NCBI GenBank assembly: GCA_001599755.1
Contig: BCHX01000004.1
Location: forward strand, 1,674,001-1,738,000
Source of the DNA: Gliomastix tumulicola
Taxonomy: Eukaryota; Ascomycota; Sordariomycetes; Hypocreales; Bionectriaceae
Length of the DNA stretch: 64,000 bases
Reading direction: 5' to 3'
Positions 37,469-51,327 of this stretch are shown piece by piece. The position numbers were made by a program, and so were the translations under genes. The first letter of the stretch is position 1, and every line of letters begins with the position of its first letter. The notes below the pieces were generated by a model that did not search any database, was not told the origin of the DNA, and was given only the letters and a program-made list of their open reading frames with translations.

Positions 37469-38240
37469 TTATTTATAAAGTAGGTATTAGTATAATTAAG
37501 GTTTATAGTATACTATAAATTTACCCTAGCTAGTTATAGGTGGTCTTAAGCCTTAGCACTTAATATAGATATATTTAATAAGGTATAGCCTATATTAAGT
37601 TAAAGAGGTATATTTATAGTATTAGTCTATATTAGTAACTAGTTATTATTATAAATATCTTTATAATATTAGGTAAGTTAGTCTATATTAATAATAACTA
37701 GTAGCTTTATAGGTGTAAGGGAAACTCACTTAGGTGTAGATATCACCTTAGTATTTAAAATAGTAGTAGGGGTACTAGTATTATATAAGGCTAATAGGTA
37801 TTATTACTAAATTAGAGCTATAACCTTAGCTAGAGTAGCTTAACCTAGTTCTCTAATTAAGCTAGAATATATATTCCTAGTTTAGGTATTAATATATAGG
37901 TTAAAATTTATCTTAGCTAGGTTATTAGCACCTAGAGGTTTATATAATTTAGGAAAACTATAAGTTAAGGATATCTCACTTTCTATATTAAGGGTAGTCT
38001 TTATTATATTATTATAGGTAGTCTTAGGCTTTAAAGGTTAACCTAGTCTATATTAGCTAGGCTTATACTAAGGTACTTTTTTATTTTTACTATTTTAAAT
38101 ATTATTAATTAATAAAGTAATATAAATAAAGTTAAGTGAAATAAGTCTAAGCTAAAAGGAAATAAAGTATAATTATAGTCCTCACCACCTAGTAGAAAAT
38201 TATATACTATAGAGGTAGTTATAGGGGAGTATTAAAACTA

Positions 38241-38773
38241 GAGTAGGTCTAATCATATAATATAAAATATTTATTTATATAATAGTAGTATATATAAAGC
38301 GCTAGGTAAGGGGGCTCTTAGTACCTCTCTATACCTCTTAGCCTTAGCTAATTAGACTATTAAGCCTTACCTCTTCTAGCGGCCTTTACCTTTACCTAGG
38401 CTGCCTTAATCTAGCTACCTTAATCTAGCTACCTTAATCTAGCTACCTTAATTAGCGTGGCCTTAATTAAGGTAGGTAACCTCTATTACCTCTACCTCTA
38501 TAAGGTCTACCTCTATAAGGTCTACCTCTATAAGGTTAGCCTCTGCAAGGTTGGGCTATTATTATAAGGCAAGGTGGCTACTATAATATTATTTTATAGA
38601 GGCCTAATCACTATAATTATAGGGGCCTAGGCGCTGTAGGGCTAGGCCGGGCTATTTCCAGCGCCTTAGCCTATAGAATAATAGGTCTATAGTATAAGGC
38701 GCTATAACGCTAGTGGCTTGCATAGGCTATATTATGTGATTAGATATTTTATATTATGTGATTAGACCTACTC
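38241..38773 (+). mobile_element. M1 MITE, 533 bp
   Basis: The ends are GAGTAGGTCTAATCA... and ...GATTAGACCTACTC, with an exact 8-bp duplication TAAAACTA (38,233-38,240 and 38,774-38,781). It has four 15-bp units and four 14-bp units. It is inserted in element A. Confidence 0.93.
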
Positions 38774-39250
38774 TAAAACTAAGGATAATATAAGGCTATA
38801 TTAAGCCCTAGTTTAAATAGGCTAATTTAGCCTTCTATAGAGTCTCTACTTACCCCTTATATTATATACTAGATCTTTTATATTAAAATCCTAAACTAGT
38901 TCTCTTATATCCCTTATAAGAAGGTTTTTATTATACTACTTATTATATTTAGGGCTATATTTAGTCTAGTGGACTAAGTACTAGTTCTTACTTTATAATA
39001 TATATTATATAGTAAAAGTATTAATCTTAAAAGACTATTACTTATTATTATCCCCTTCTATATAGATAATAAGGGTTAAGTTAAGTTATAAATAGTGGAA
39101 TAGGTTAAGGCCCTAGGGGGCTAGTTTAAGCTATAAGATTAAAATAATTAAGTGAACTCTCTAGTATACTAGTAGGTTAAGCTTATATACCTAGGGGTTT
39201 ATAACTTTTAATATCTTAAATAGACTAACTCTCTATTAGCTAAATTTTTA

Positions 39251-39664
39251 GAGTTAATCTAATTGCATATTGTAAAACTTCTATTCGCACATTAGTGGCA
39301 CGTGCGGGCGCTAGGCATTGTACTGACTTATACTGTAGACCCGTTATTCTATGGGCCTAGAGCGCTGGAAATAGCCTGGCCCGGCCCTACAGCGCCGAGG
39401 CCCCTATAACTACAGTGGCCAGGCCTCTGTAAAATATCATTGCAGCAGCCACCTCGCCTTACAACAGCCCGACCTTGCAGAGGCAGACCTTGCAGAGGCA
39501 GGCTTAATAGAGGCAGGCAGCCCAGGCTTACAGGGGCTAGGCAGTCTAATTGGTTGAAAATCAAAGGTACAGTGATGTACTAATTTCCCTCCCTGCTAGC
39601 GCTTTGCATGTGCCACTAATGTGCGAATAGAATTCTATTTTACAATATGCGATTAGATTAACTT
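39251..39664. mobile_element. M2 MITE, 414 bp, little decayed
   Basis: The ends are GAGTTAATCTAATTGCA... and ...GCGATTAGATTAACTT, with an exact 8-bp duplication AATTTTTA (39,243-39,250 and 39,665-39,672). Its G and C content is close to normal, so it is one of the youngest insertions. The 71-codon frame on its minus strand (39,349-39,564) runs through repeats and non-coding core and is not a gene. Confidence 0.93.
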
Positions 39665-42600
39665 AATTTTTAATATTATCCTAGGGCCTTATACCTATTA
39701 TAAAGTTATAAATAGATATAGTCTCTAGCTATAAATTATAGTAGTTTATATCTCTAGTTAAAGTACTATTTATATTAAGTTATAGTAAAGTCTATAGTAA
39801 TAGTAGCTTTATATTAGTAAAGTTTTTAAAGCTTATTAATAAGTTTTAACTTCACCTTATATCCCTAGGATAAAGTATCTTTAAGGATTATTAATAGGGT
39901 CTATAGTTAAAAACTATAAATAAACTTATTTAGATAATATCTTAGTATATTTATAAAAATATTATTAAAATATATTTATATTAATACTAAGACTATAAGT
40001 TAATAAGTATTTATTTATATAGTAAAGTAATATTTAAAGACTACTTTAATTATTTAATTTATATTCTTAGCTTAGCTATTCCTAGTAGAGTATTAAGTTA
40101 TTATAAAGATTAATCTTATATTAAGCTATATAAATAGGTTAATTTAGAAATTATTAATCTATTAGTAGTTTCTATTAAAGATTAAGACTAATAGTAGACC
40201 CTAGTTAATTAGAAGCTAAAACCTTAGGATTTAATAAGCTTAGTTAACTACTATATAGATGCTATATCCTAAAATTAAAGCCCTCTTCTTTAAAGCTTTA
40301 TATATTATTATAAGGAGGTAATTATATATATTAAAGCCTTTAAGGTACTAAAAATTACCTATAAAGGAGACCTTTAAGAGACTAATAATAAAGTTAAGTA
40401 ATTAGGTTTTATATAGTATTTATAAGATTTAAACTAGGTTTAAATTTCTTAGTAAATATTAATAAATATATTTAAATACTTAATATAGATAGTATATAAT
40501 TTACTTATTTATTACCCTAGATTTATTAAAGAAGGTAAAGAAGTCTAGTTTTTATAATATCCTTCTATATTTAAAGTACTAAACCTTATTATAGGCTAGC
40601 TTTAGGATTTCTAATAAAAGTAGCTTTAGTATATATAATTAGTAGGTCTTATTATATTTAATATTAAAAAAAAGTTTATCTTTTAATTTAAATAAAATAC
40701 CTAGTCTAGTTATAACTTTACTAGTTATAATAATATTAAGACTATATAGGGACTCTAGAATATAGAAGTAAACTAAGTTATTACTATACTTTATTTAAAG
40801 ATATTATCTTATATTTATAGTTACTACTACTTTAATTATAATAAATATAGTCTTTAGTTTTTAAAGATTTATTAAGAGGTCTATTAGTAAATAATTAACT
40901 TTTAAATTTTAAACCTAGGCTTTATTATTATTATAGAGTAATTTAAATAAAGTATCTAGTAGTATATTTAATTTCCCTAGGATATAAACTACTATAAGGG
41001 GAAATTAAGATAGAAAAACACTTATTATCTTAAGCCTCTTATTTATTTTAATTATATTAAATATAGCTATAGTTTTCTAATTAATAATTTTAGCTATAAT
41101 AGTATAATCTATAAGAATATAGGTAAATTACCTAGTACTATAAAATAAGATTCTATTCTTTTATATAGTTTAGACTAAATAAGCTACCTTTAATTTTATT
41201 AGTTAATATTTTATCTTAATTAAGTTAAGTATTTTACTCTAGAATTTAATATAATTTAATTTTAATTAATTTAATATCTTTATAAGATCCTTAATATTAA
41301 AAGGTTTATTATAATAAAATAATATTATACTAAAATCCTACTCCTTTAATATATTAATCTTAATAAATAAATAATAATTATTATTTAAGTAAATTAGCTT
41401 AAGCTATAAGTAATAAATTAGGTTTTACTATATTAATATAAATATAGCTTATTATTTATTATTTAAATTTATAAATATAATTTAAATAAAGTATTTATAT
41501 TTTAATTTTAAAGTAGTTTTATTTACTATTCTTCTAAGTATAAGGAGAGATATCTTCCTCTATATAAGGGGCTTAATCTTTTAAGTATAGAAAGAGATAA
41601 AGGAGTAAATCTAATTAATTATATTATAATATATCTCTAGTTATTTAAAGGTCTTTAGGTATAACTATTTTACTAGGGTATAAACCTATACCTTTATTAA
41701 TAATATATTAATTCTATTAACCTTATATCTAAGTAGAATAACTTATAAGTAATTAATAAATAATTTAGTTAATAATAACTATAAACTAAGCTTTTTAAAG
41801 AGACTAAAAATAATCCCTAGGTATTAAAGATACTTATTAAAGAATAATAAAAAAATAATAATATTATTTATATAAATATAAGTAAATATTTAATATAAGA
41901 ATAGTTATTTATTAATTTATTACTAGATATAAGTTAATAAGTTCTTAAAACCTATTAAGGCTATATTAAATTATTTTAATCTTTAGTAAGAAATAATAAT
42001 AAATTAGTCTTAAAACTTCTTATAAATTAAAAATTAATAAAAAAATAAAGTTATATTAATTATTATAATATACTTAACTTCTTTTAAAGTAGTAATAAAT
42101 ACCTTTTATCTTAATAATAAATATATATTTATAATTATAGTATTATTTAAGCTATATAGATCTACTATAATTTATCCCTTATTAATATTATTAATTTATT
42201 TTTATATTATAAAAACTAGTATAATAAAAGGTATAAATTAGTCTACCTAAGATATTTAACCTATAATATATAATAGGTTAAAGGTATTATTAATAACTTT
42301 TTAATCTTTTATACTATATAGGTAAGGTCTACCTATAAGCTATCTCTCCACCTAGTTATCTTTTAAATATATTTTAAGCTAATCTTCTATAAGTACTAAA
42401 ATAATACTATAATCTCTTTATATATTATATTATTATACTATAGAAAGTAGGGCTATAGTTACCTTTAGATCTATATCCTTAATTTTAACCCCTTTAAGAG
42501 ATTAAACCTCCTAAGTTATAACCCTAGAAATCCCTAGAGATATATAACTTATTTTAAATTATAGAGGTCTAGGTCTATATCTTAAAAGACTATAAGAGGA

Positions 42601-45498
42601 TCTTTAAATATATTAGCTATTATAATAAAATTAGTCCTATTTACTATAAATATATTTAATGCCTTTATTTTATTTAAAGTTATATAAAAAGACTAGTTTT
42701 TTAAAAGGTTAAGAGCTTTAATAGGAATATAGAATAACTACTAAGGGGGGAGGGTAATTATTCTTAAAGAGATAACCCTTTTAATTAGTTAAGAGTATTA
42801 ATAATAATAAATATTTATTAGTAGGGAAAAATCCTAGTAGGATTTAACTCTTATAATATTATAGTAATAGTTAAGGATCACCCTATAGGGGTAGATTTAT
42901 TTTATTTTAAGTAGAATAACTAATCCTAAGTTATTATAAACCTATATAATAATTAAGAACTTTACTTAGGTCTCTAGGGAGTCCTTAAGCTTATCCTTTA
43001 TAAAGAGAGTAAGTTTAGTTATTTTACTAATAGTAATTAACTTATTAATACTATATACTTATCTTACTAGTACTAAAAAATATTTAATATTTAGTTATAA
43101 TATTAGCTATACTTAGTTTATAATTATTATAAAGTAGTATATATTTATAAGTACTTTTAATACTACTTAAGAGCTTATTATAGGGAAAATATTAAATATA
43201 ATATAATAATAAAATAAAAAGTTATTAAGTTTAAACCTATTAATTATTAATATAATAATAATAATAGTATTAAAGTTAAATAAAATTATTAAGTAATACT
43301 TAATAAATATAAAATAATTAAATAATATTTACTTAATTTTAAATTCTATTTAATATATTTAGTAGGTTAATTTAACCTAGTTAATTATTTATTTATTTTT
43401 ATTATATTATTTAAATTCTTTAAAGTATTACTATAATATATTATTACTATTAAAGGTAAATTTATATAAGTAGTATTAAACTTATCCTATTATTTTTAAT
43501 ATTAGTTATTTATTTTTAACCTTTATAGTAAGTATAATAATTTCCTTAAAGTTAATTTCTTTATAGTTAGTCTTTTTATAGTCTAAGTCTAGTATTAGGT
43601 CCTCTAAGGTTTAATAATTCTCTAGGTAAATAAAGATTACTTTAAAATTCTTATTTTTTAGTTTTATATTAACTAGTTTTACTTAATTAATTTATTTCTT
43701 AAATTTCTAATACTAGAATATATTAATAAACTAAAGGAATTATAATAATCTAAATTTATTTTATTATAAATATATATACTATATATTAGTAGAGGGAGAT
43801 TTATTTAATATAAACTTAATCTAAGGTTAATATTATAAACTAATTAAATTATTATATAGAATAAAACTTATATATTTATCTACTATATTCTAGTAATTTA
43901 GTCTATTTTAATTTAATATAAGTATATTTAAACTAAATATCTATAATATTTTAGTAAATCTAAAATTAATATTTCTTATATAATAAAAATAAAAAGAGGT
44001 ATTAAATTAATTATAAGTATAATTTATTATATACTTTAATTCTTTTTACTATACTTAAGTCTTTTTATTTAAATCTTTAAGCTAGTTATTTAAATATATA
44101 AAGTACTAAGGGTATTAAACTTATTATTTTAAATAAAGGTTTAATCTATTATAAATATAGTTTAATTTAGTCTTAATTCTATATATATTAAAGGATTATA
44201 TAAGCTAAATAACCTATAAGGTAAAGGCTTAAATAAACTATTTATTATAATATATAGTCTAATTATAATATAAATTATTTAATTATTATTAGGCTTTTAT
44301 TATACTTATAAAGAATTTTTCTATAAATACTTAATACTAGTATTTAAATAAGGGTTTATCTTAGAATCTTTACTTATTCTTCTTTATAAGTTATCTTTAA
44401 TACTATTTAAAGGCTTAACCTTATAGTATAATATATAAAAATAATTAAATATTATTATAATACTTAATCTTTTTATAATTAATAATAGCTTTAAAGAATA
44501 AAATTATATTTATATAAAAAAATTAATTTCTATAGGTAAATATAATATTATTTTTTATCTTTATTTTTAATATATTTAATTAAAAGTAACTAATAAAGTT
44601 TAGCTTAAATCTAGGGAGTTAAATTATATTAAGTTTAGCTTTATTTAAATTATTTAATAATTTATATTAATAATAATATTATTAACCCCTTTTAGTTTAA
44701 TAGAAGATATAATAAAATTATTTATAATAGTAGTTATTTAAGTTTAAATTAAATTTAAACCTTAATTTAAAAGAAAATAAAAAAAGGTTTTATAACTAAT
44801 AAATATAATAAGCTTATAATAAAGCTATATTTCTTTAAATTAAATTTAATTTAATAATTATAGATAGTTAAAGATTAACTAATTTTACTTATTTTACTTA
44901 TAGCTAAAGTACTTCTAGTAAATCTTATAGTATTATTTTATTTTATTTAAGGAGTTATATAACCTAATTCTATTAATTCCTAGGGGGGCTATTTAATCCT
45001 CTAGCTTTTACTTTATCTACTATAGTAAAGTCTCTAGATAAATACTCTAAGACTTATAGCTAGTTTATAAGTATAATTAATAAAATATATATAGGTAAAA
45101 AGGCCTTTATTATAGCTAGACTTAAGGAGAATAGAGATAAATTATCTATAGGGGTATTTATAATAATAAATTTAATTTATTAACCTTATCTTATACTTAA
45201 GGCTAAGTTATTTATAAGGTAATTTATAGGGTGGTCTATAGTAGCTAGCTTAATAGTAAGCTTAATCTATAGACTTTATCTTCTAGCTAGTAGTAGAGTA
45301 ATATTTAGTACTACTAATAGGTTAATAAATAATATTAGAGAGGGTATCTTTAATTATATTAATAGGGAAAAAGGTAAATTATTAAGTAATTAAATATTTC
45401 TAGTTAATTTATTACCTTATCTTAAGATTAAATTTATATAAATTACTATATTAAAGTAAATCTTCTTAAATTCCTCTAATTATTTAATCTATACTAGC

Positions 45499-45665
45499 TG
45501 TCATGAGGTGGCTGTGAGACTAGGTGTGGAGGTCTTATGACCTGGCTGGTGACCTAGGTCCCGTGACCTAGACTATATTAGCTAGCTTAGTCTAAACCTT
45601 GAGGTAGAGGAGAATCAAGACCTTTACATACCAGCATTCTGACCCTGCCTATCGTCCCTGTGACA
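45499..45665 (+). mobile_element. Solo LTR of an A-type retrotransposon, not RIPed
   Basis: 167 bp of ordinary composition with perfect TGTCA...TGACA termini and an exact 5-bp duplication CTAGC (45,494-45,498 and 45,666-45,670). Its reverse complement aligns with the LTRs of element A (GTCACAGGGACGATAGGCAGGG against TATTATAAGGATAATAGATAGGG). The paralog near 26,335 shows the empty site. It sits within element A itself, in inverted orientation to the element's own LTRs. Confidence 0.92.
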
Positions 45666-46372
45666 CTAGCTTTTATAGGTCTTTTTAATTAAATATTCTT
45701 TTCTTTATATTAATATTTAATATCTTAGTAAAGTTATTCTCTAAAGATTTAATCTTAGTAAAAAAAAGTCTAATAAATCTAATTATTTATTATAATATTA
45801 AATAATCTCTCTTTTATAAAGTAAATATAATTTATTAATTAATAATAAAATTTATATAGAAGATCTTTAAGTTTAAAGCTTAAGATTTTAAAAAGACTTA
45901 AAATCTTAAATTAATATAATTTTAAGTTAAGTATATTATTTATAAAATATTAAATTCCCTTTTAATTACCTTAAGGATTTTAATATAATTATAGTAAAAA
46001 GCTATATTATTTAAAATCTATTTACCTAGGTATTTATATCTAGATTTTTTAATTTAATTATTAAATATTATTATACTTTTAGTATACTTATTAATTATAT
46101 AGTATTAGGCTAAATTAAATTATTATATAATTAAGTTTAATTTATACTTCTAAATATATTAAATAAGTTAAAGGACCTTATTTAATAAAGTTTCTATAAG
46201 TAGGTTAAAAGTAAACTAAGTATTAGTGTAGGACCTAGGCTAAATCTAAAGGTCTTATAATAGCTAGAAGGTTAGGGGTTAATTTATAGATAAGTTCTAA
46301 TTCTTAGTAGTTACTTATTTTTATATTTATTAAATAGTAGAAGAAAGCTAATTCTTATCTTTTACTATTATT

Positions 46373-46573
46373 TATTATAAGGATAATAGATAGGGTTAAA
46401 ATATTAGTATATAAAAGTTTTATCTTCCTTATTTAGGTCTAAGTCTAATTTAACTATAATAGTGAGGCTATAGGTTATAAGACCTAATATTATAGGGTTA
46501 TAGGTTATAGGACTAGAACCCTAAGCCTAGTCTAGGTTAGGTCTAGGCTAGGTCCTAGTTATAATCTATAATA
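46373..46573 (-). repeat. LTR of element A, high-coordinate end
   Basis: 201 bp, partner of 35,972-36,172; its outer flank is ATAAA at 46,574-46,578. Confidence 0.85.
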
Positions 46574-46578
46574 ATAAA

Positions 46579-49213
46579 TAATTTAATTATTATTTAAATA
46601 CTAATAAATAAATATTTAAAAAAGATATTAAAGTATAAAGTTTTTAATTTAATTATAAAAGAATTAATTCTTTAATTTATAAATAAATTATTAATTTTTT
46701 ATTATTTAATAAAAATTAATAAACTTTTTATTAATATATTTAAAGAATTTAATATTTAATAAAAGTTTATTATTTTTAATATTATTAAATTCCTTATAAA
46801 AATATTAAATAAACTCTTAAAATAATCTTTATTTAATCTTTAAATAGCTTCTTAAATTTATAATATAACTTTATTAAGTCTTTAAATACCTAGGGCTTAC
46901 TTTAGAAATATTTAACTAAAATTAATAATTTAAGTAATATAAATTATATTAAGAAGTTACTTTTATATTAATTTTAATTAATTAAATAATAATATATTAT
47001 ATTATTTATAATTATATATAAGGTTATTATATATATAATAAATTTAATTAAATAAGAAAATAAGGTTTATTTTATTATTATTTTTATTTATAAAATATTT
47101 ATAATAACTATAATTTATATAAATAAAACTTATTTAAGAGAATATATAAAAGATTTTAATTAAATTATTAATAAAATAAACTATATTAAGGTAAAGTTTA
47201 TACTATAATTAGAATAAAATAATCTTTTTAAAGAGATTAATTAAATTAAAGAAATATATTTTAATATTTAATTTAATTTAATTAAATCTCTTTTAATTAA
47301 AGTTATTTAACTTTATTAATATAAATATTATTAAAAGCTTTTTAATTTTAAATAAAATATTAATTTAATATATATTAAATATAAATATTATTTTTATAAT
47401 TTAATTCTTAATAATAAAAAATACTTTAAATATATTAATTAAAATTTATTATTTATTTAATATTATAAAAAGCTAAAGAATTTTATAAAGAATAATTTAA
47501 TTTTAATTATTAATACTAATAATATATATTATAAGTTTAAATATTAAATTAAAATTAAAAATTTTAAAATTTTAAAATTAATAATAAATAAATATTAATT
47601 TATTTTATTTTATTTATTAAATAAATACTTTAATATTAAATATATTAAATATTAATATAATTAATAATAAAATAAATTTAATTTTAATTTATTAAAATTT
47701 AATTTTATTTAATTTTTAAAATATAATATTTAAATTATTATATTTAATTATTATTTAAAGTTTATTTTTATTAAAATTAATAAATAATAAAGTTTAATTA
47801 ATATTATTAAAATTTTATTTTAAATTATTAAAATTTATTTAAATTTAAGTATTTTTATTATTATTTTTACTTTTAATATAATATTTATTATTAATTAAAA
47901 ATATTTTATTAATATTAAGAAGCTTTTTATTAATAATAAATAATAATATTTTATTACTTTAATAATTAAATATTAAAATATTAAAGCTTTACTTATAATA
48001 TAAAAATTATTAAAGTCCTTTAGAAGAAAAAGCTTATAATTTTATATATTAAGGTTTTATTATTTATATAATAACTAGAGAATATATAAATTATATATTT
48101 TTAAAGGGTTAATCTTAAAATACTTTATATTATTAATTTAATTACTTATTAATAATTTCTATAAATTTATTAATTTTAATTTCTTTATCCTTTAATAATA
48201 TTTAATATACCTTTATAGCCTAAAGAGGTATATTATAATTTATACTTAATATTTTTTAATATTTACTTTAATAATTATTATTTATTTATAATATAGAATA
48301 AATTATTAATATTATATTTATAAAATTAGATTAAATTAAATATAAAAAGCTAAGTTTTATCTACTATATATATTATTTTATTATATATTATAATTATAGA
48401 ATTCTTTTTAAATTAAATTTAAAGTAAATTTTATTTAAATTCTTAATAAATAAAATCTTTTTAATTTTTAATACTATAATAAAGAAAAAATAAAAATAAA
48501 ATCTTTTAATAATTATAGTAAAGCTAAAGTATTATAAACTTTTTATAAGTTTTATATATAAATTTACTTTTAATTATTATTTAATATAAATATTAATTTT
48601 TAATTATTAAATTAAGAAATTAATAAAAATTATTAATATATATTTATATATTATAATAAATTAAATATTTATAGGTATTTATTAAATTTATAATTTTATT
48701 ATATTATTATTTTAATATTTATCTTATTATTACTTAAGAAATAAATAATTTTTTTTATATATATAATTTTTAATTTATTTTTATTTCTTTTTTTTTTAAT
48801 TATATTATATTATTATATATAATTAATTATAATATATATAATAAATTTTTATATTTTTATAATTTCTTTTTTTAATTTTATAATCTCTTTTTTACTATTT
48901 ATATTTATTATTTTACTTTTATTTATTATTTATTATTATATCTAGTTATAGTATTTACCTTAAGTATTCTCTACTTAATAAAAATAATATTATTATATTT
49001 AATTATAATAATAATTTATTTATTAAGTATTTTACTCTTACTATAATTATTACTTTAAAGATTACTACTTTAATAACTAATAATAAAATTACTTTTAAGG
49101 CTTAGGTTCTTTTATAGCCTCTATTACCTCTAAGAGCTTAGCTTTTACCTTTAAAGGTTTTACCTCTACCTCTAAGGGTTTTACCTTTAAAGTAATCTTA
49201 GGTTTTATTTTTA
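46579..49213. other. Unassigned, extremely AT-rich sequence
   Basis: Near-pure A/T to about 48,900, followed by 300 bp where C-containing strings survive (CCTCTATTACCTCTAAG and similar, 49,095-49,205). I see no frame, terminal repeat or partner in the window. Confidence 0.5.
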
Positions 49214-49746
49214 GAGTAGGTCTAATCACACAATATAAAATATCTAATTATATAATATAGCCTATGCGAGCTACTAGTGTTATAGCGCCTTGTACTATAG
49301 ACCTATTATTCTGTGGGCTAAGGCGCTGGAAATAGCCTGGCCTAGCCCTATAGCGCCTAGGCCCCTATAATTACAGTAGTTAGACCTCTATAAAATAGCG
49401 TTATAGTAGCCGCCTTGCCTTATAATAATAGCTCAACCTTATAGAGGCTAACCTTATAGAGGTAGACCTTATAGAGGTAGACCTTATAGAGGTAGAGGTG
49501 ATAGAGGCTACCTGCCTTAATTAAGGCTATATTAATTAAGGTAGCTAGATTAAGGTAGCCAAATTAAGGCAGCTAGATTAAGGTAGCCTAGGTGAAGGTA
49601 AAGGCCGCTAGAAGAGGTAAGGCTTAGTAGTCTAATTAGCTAAGGCTAAGAGGTATAGAGAGGTACTAAGAGCCCCCTTACCTAGCGCTTTATATATACT
49701 ACTATTATGTAAATAGATATTTTATATTATATAATTAGACCTACTC
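49214..49746 (-). mobile_element. M1 MITE, reverse orientation, 533 bp
   Basis: Both termini are intact (GAGTAGGTCTAATCACA... and ...TTAGACCTACTC). It has four 15-bp and four 14-bp units and the same length as the 38,241 copy. The flanking octamers TATTTTTA and TTTATAAT do not match, so one flank was changed after insertion or by recombination. Confidence 0.88.
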
Positions 49747-51327
49747 TTTATAATATATATTTATTTATAATATATTATAGAAGGTATCTCTATTTTTTAT
49801 TATAAGTATTAATTATAAATAATTAAGCCTTCTTAAATTTAGCTTTTATTAATATATAAAGAATATACTTCTAATACTTAAATATTACCTCTTTATTTAT
49901 TAACTTACCTTCTAGAATAAAAAATATAATATTATTATTTTTATTTATATTAAATTAAGTTTTATTAATATAATATTTAATATATTAAGAGATAAAAAAA
50001 TTAATCTTTATTAAATTAATAAATTTATCTTTATTATTATTAATAACTTTATTATTACTTTTATTTAATTATCTTTAATTATATTAAATATAATAATAAA
50101 TATTAATATTAATATAATAAATATAAAGTTATTATTAAGTATATAAAAAGACTTAATAAAAGGTATTCTAAAGAGTATCTTCTTTATTTATTATTATTAT
50201 AATTAAAGTTATAATACTAATTTAAATATAAAAATAATTAAATTAATATATTTACTACTTATATAATCCCCTTAATTATATATTAAAAAAATTATATATA
50301 AATAATATTATATTTATTTATTTTATTATTCTAGTAATTTAAATAAAATATATATTAAAGTAGTTAATTATATATATATTATTAAGTCTAAGGACCTCTA
50401 GAAAGGTCTTTTATATAGCTTTATACTATAAATAAGTCTAAATAATAATTTATATATAATTTTCTTTATTATAATTAACTTAGTATTTTAAGTCTTTATT
50501 ATAAAGAATTTTTAATTAAGCTTATATTAATATTAACCTATTAAGAGCTTCCTTATAAATATATTATTAATTATTTTATATATTTTAGTTTTAAAAGAAG
50601 GTTAATATTAAACTTTAATCTCTAAGTATTTATATAAAATTAAAAGTTTTAATTTTATAATATTTATTAATTATAATTATTTATTTATATTATATAATTA
50701 TATAATACTAATAAATTAAGTATATAAAAAGGTTAAAAGAGCTCTTATAATTATATTTATAATAAACTTTATAATATTATTTTTAATTATCTCCCTTTAT
50801 AATTAATACTTTAATAATAAATAAATAATTTACCTTCTTTAAAGTATTCTTCTAGAGGCTTATTCCTTTAAAATAGTATTAAAGGCTTTAATTATAGTAA
50901 AAATATTATATTATTAAGGTTTATATATTATTAATATTAATATAATAGTTATAATATTATTCTTTAATAATATTAGTATAATTAATTTATTAATATTATT
51001 ATATAGTAGCTTTAAGGGATTTAAATAAGTTAAAAAAAGTTAATTTAAGTAATAGTAGAATCTCTAAAATAAAAATAGTAAAAAAAAAATTAAAGAGCTA
51101 TTAAATACTTTAAAAGTTATCTTTATATAGTAATATATTATATTATTATTAAGAAGTATTATTAGAGGTATATAATTATATTATAAGTATATAATATTAT
51201 TATTTTTATTAATAGTAATATTTATTATTATATATAACCCTTTATTACTATTATAAATTAGCTAAAAATATACTATAAACTAGTATATTTTTAATAATAA
51301 ATATAAAGTAATATAAATAATATCTTA
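49747..51327. other. Unassigned AT-rich sequence
   Basis: Decayed sequence with some surviving CCT/AGG strings (for example 50,390-50,410, 50,840-50,880). No frame and no clear terminal repeats. Confidence 0.5.

Larger units (their letters stand above)
35972..46573 (-). mobile_element. LTR retrotransposon A, complete, RIP-decayed, 10.6 kb with insertions
   Basis: Two 201-bp direct repeats (35,972-36,172 and 46,373-46,573) lie inside an exact 5-bp duplication ATAAA (35,967-35,971 and 46,574-46,578), typical of LTR retrotransposons. The LTR ends TATCA/TATTA and ATAATA derive by RIP from TGTCA...TGACA. Removing four later insertions (37,254, 38,241, 39,251, 45,499) leaves about 9.2 kb. Readable but stop-broken frames lie on the minus strand (about 36,180-36,380 and 42,860-43,030), where the stops sit at positions easily made from Trp or Gln codons; a TATA-like TATATAAA in the LTR points the other way, so orientation is tentative. 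I recognise no polymerase motif. Confidence 0.8.

Noticed and set aside
39349..39564. 71-codon minus-strand frame in the AT block
   Set aside because: It lies wholly inside the least decayed M2 MITE and reads through its hairpin core and repeats; other copies do not keep it open.
49206..49754. Target duplication for the 49,214 M1 copy (and likewise for 51,985)
   Set aside because: The flanking octamers do not match directly (TATTTTTA/TTTATAAT; TTTTATTA/TATATATA), and exchanging flanks between the two copies gives no match either.
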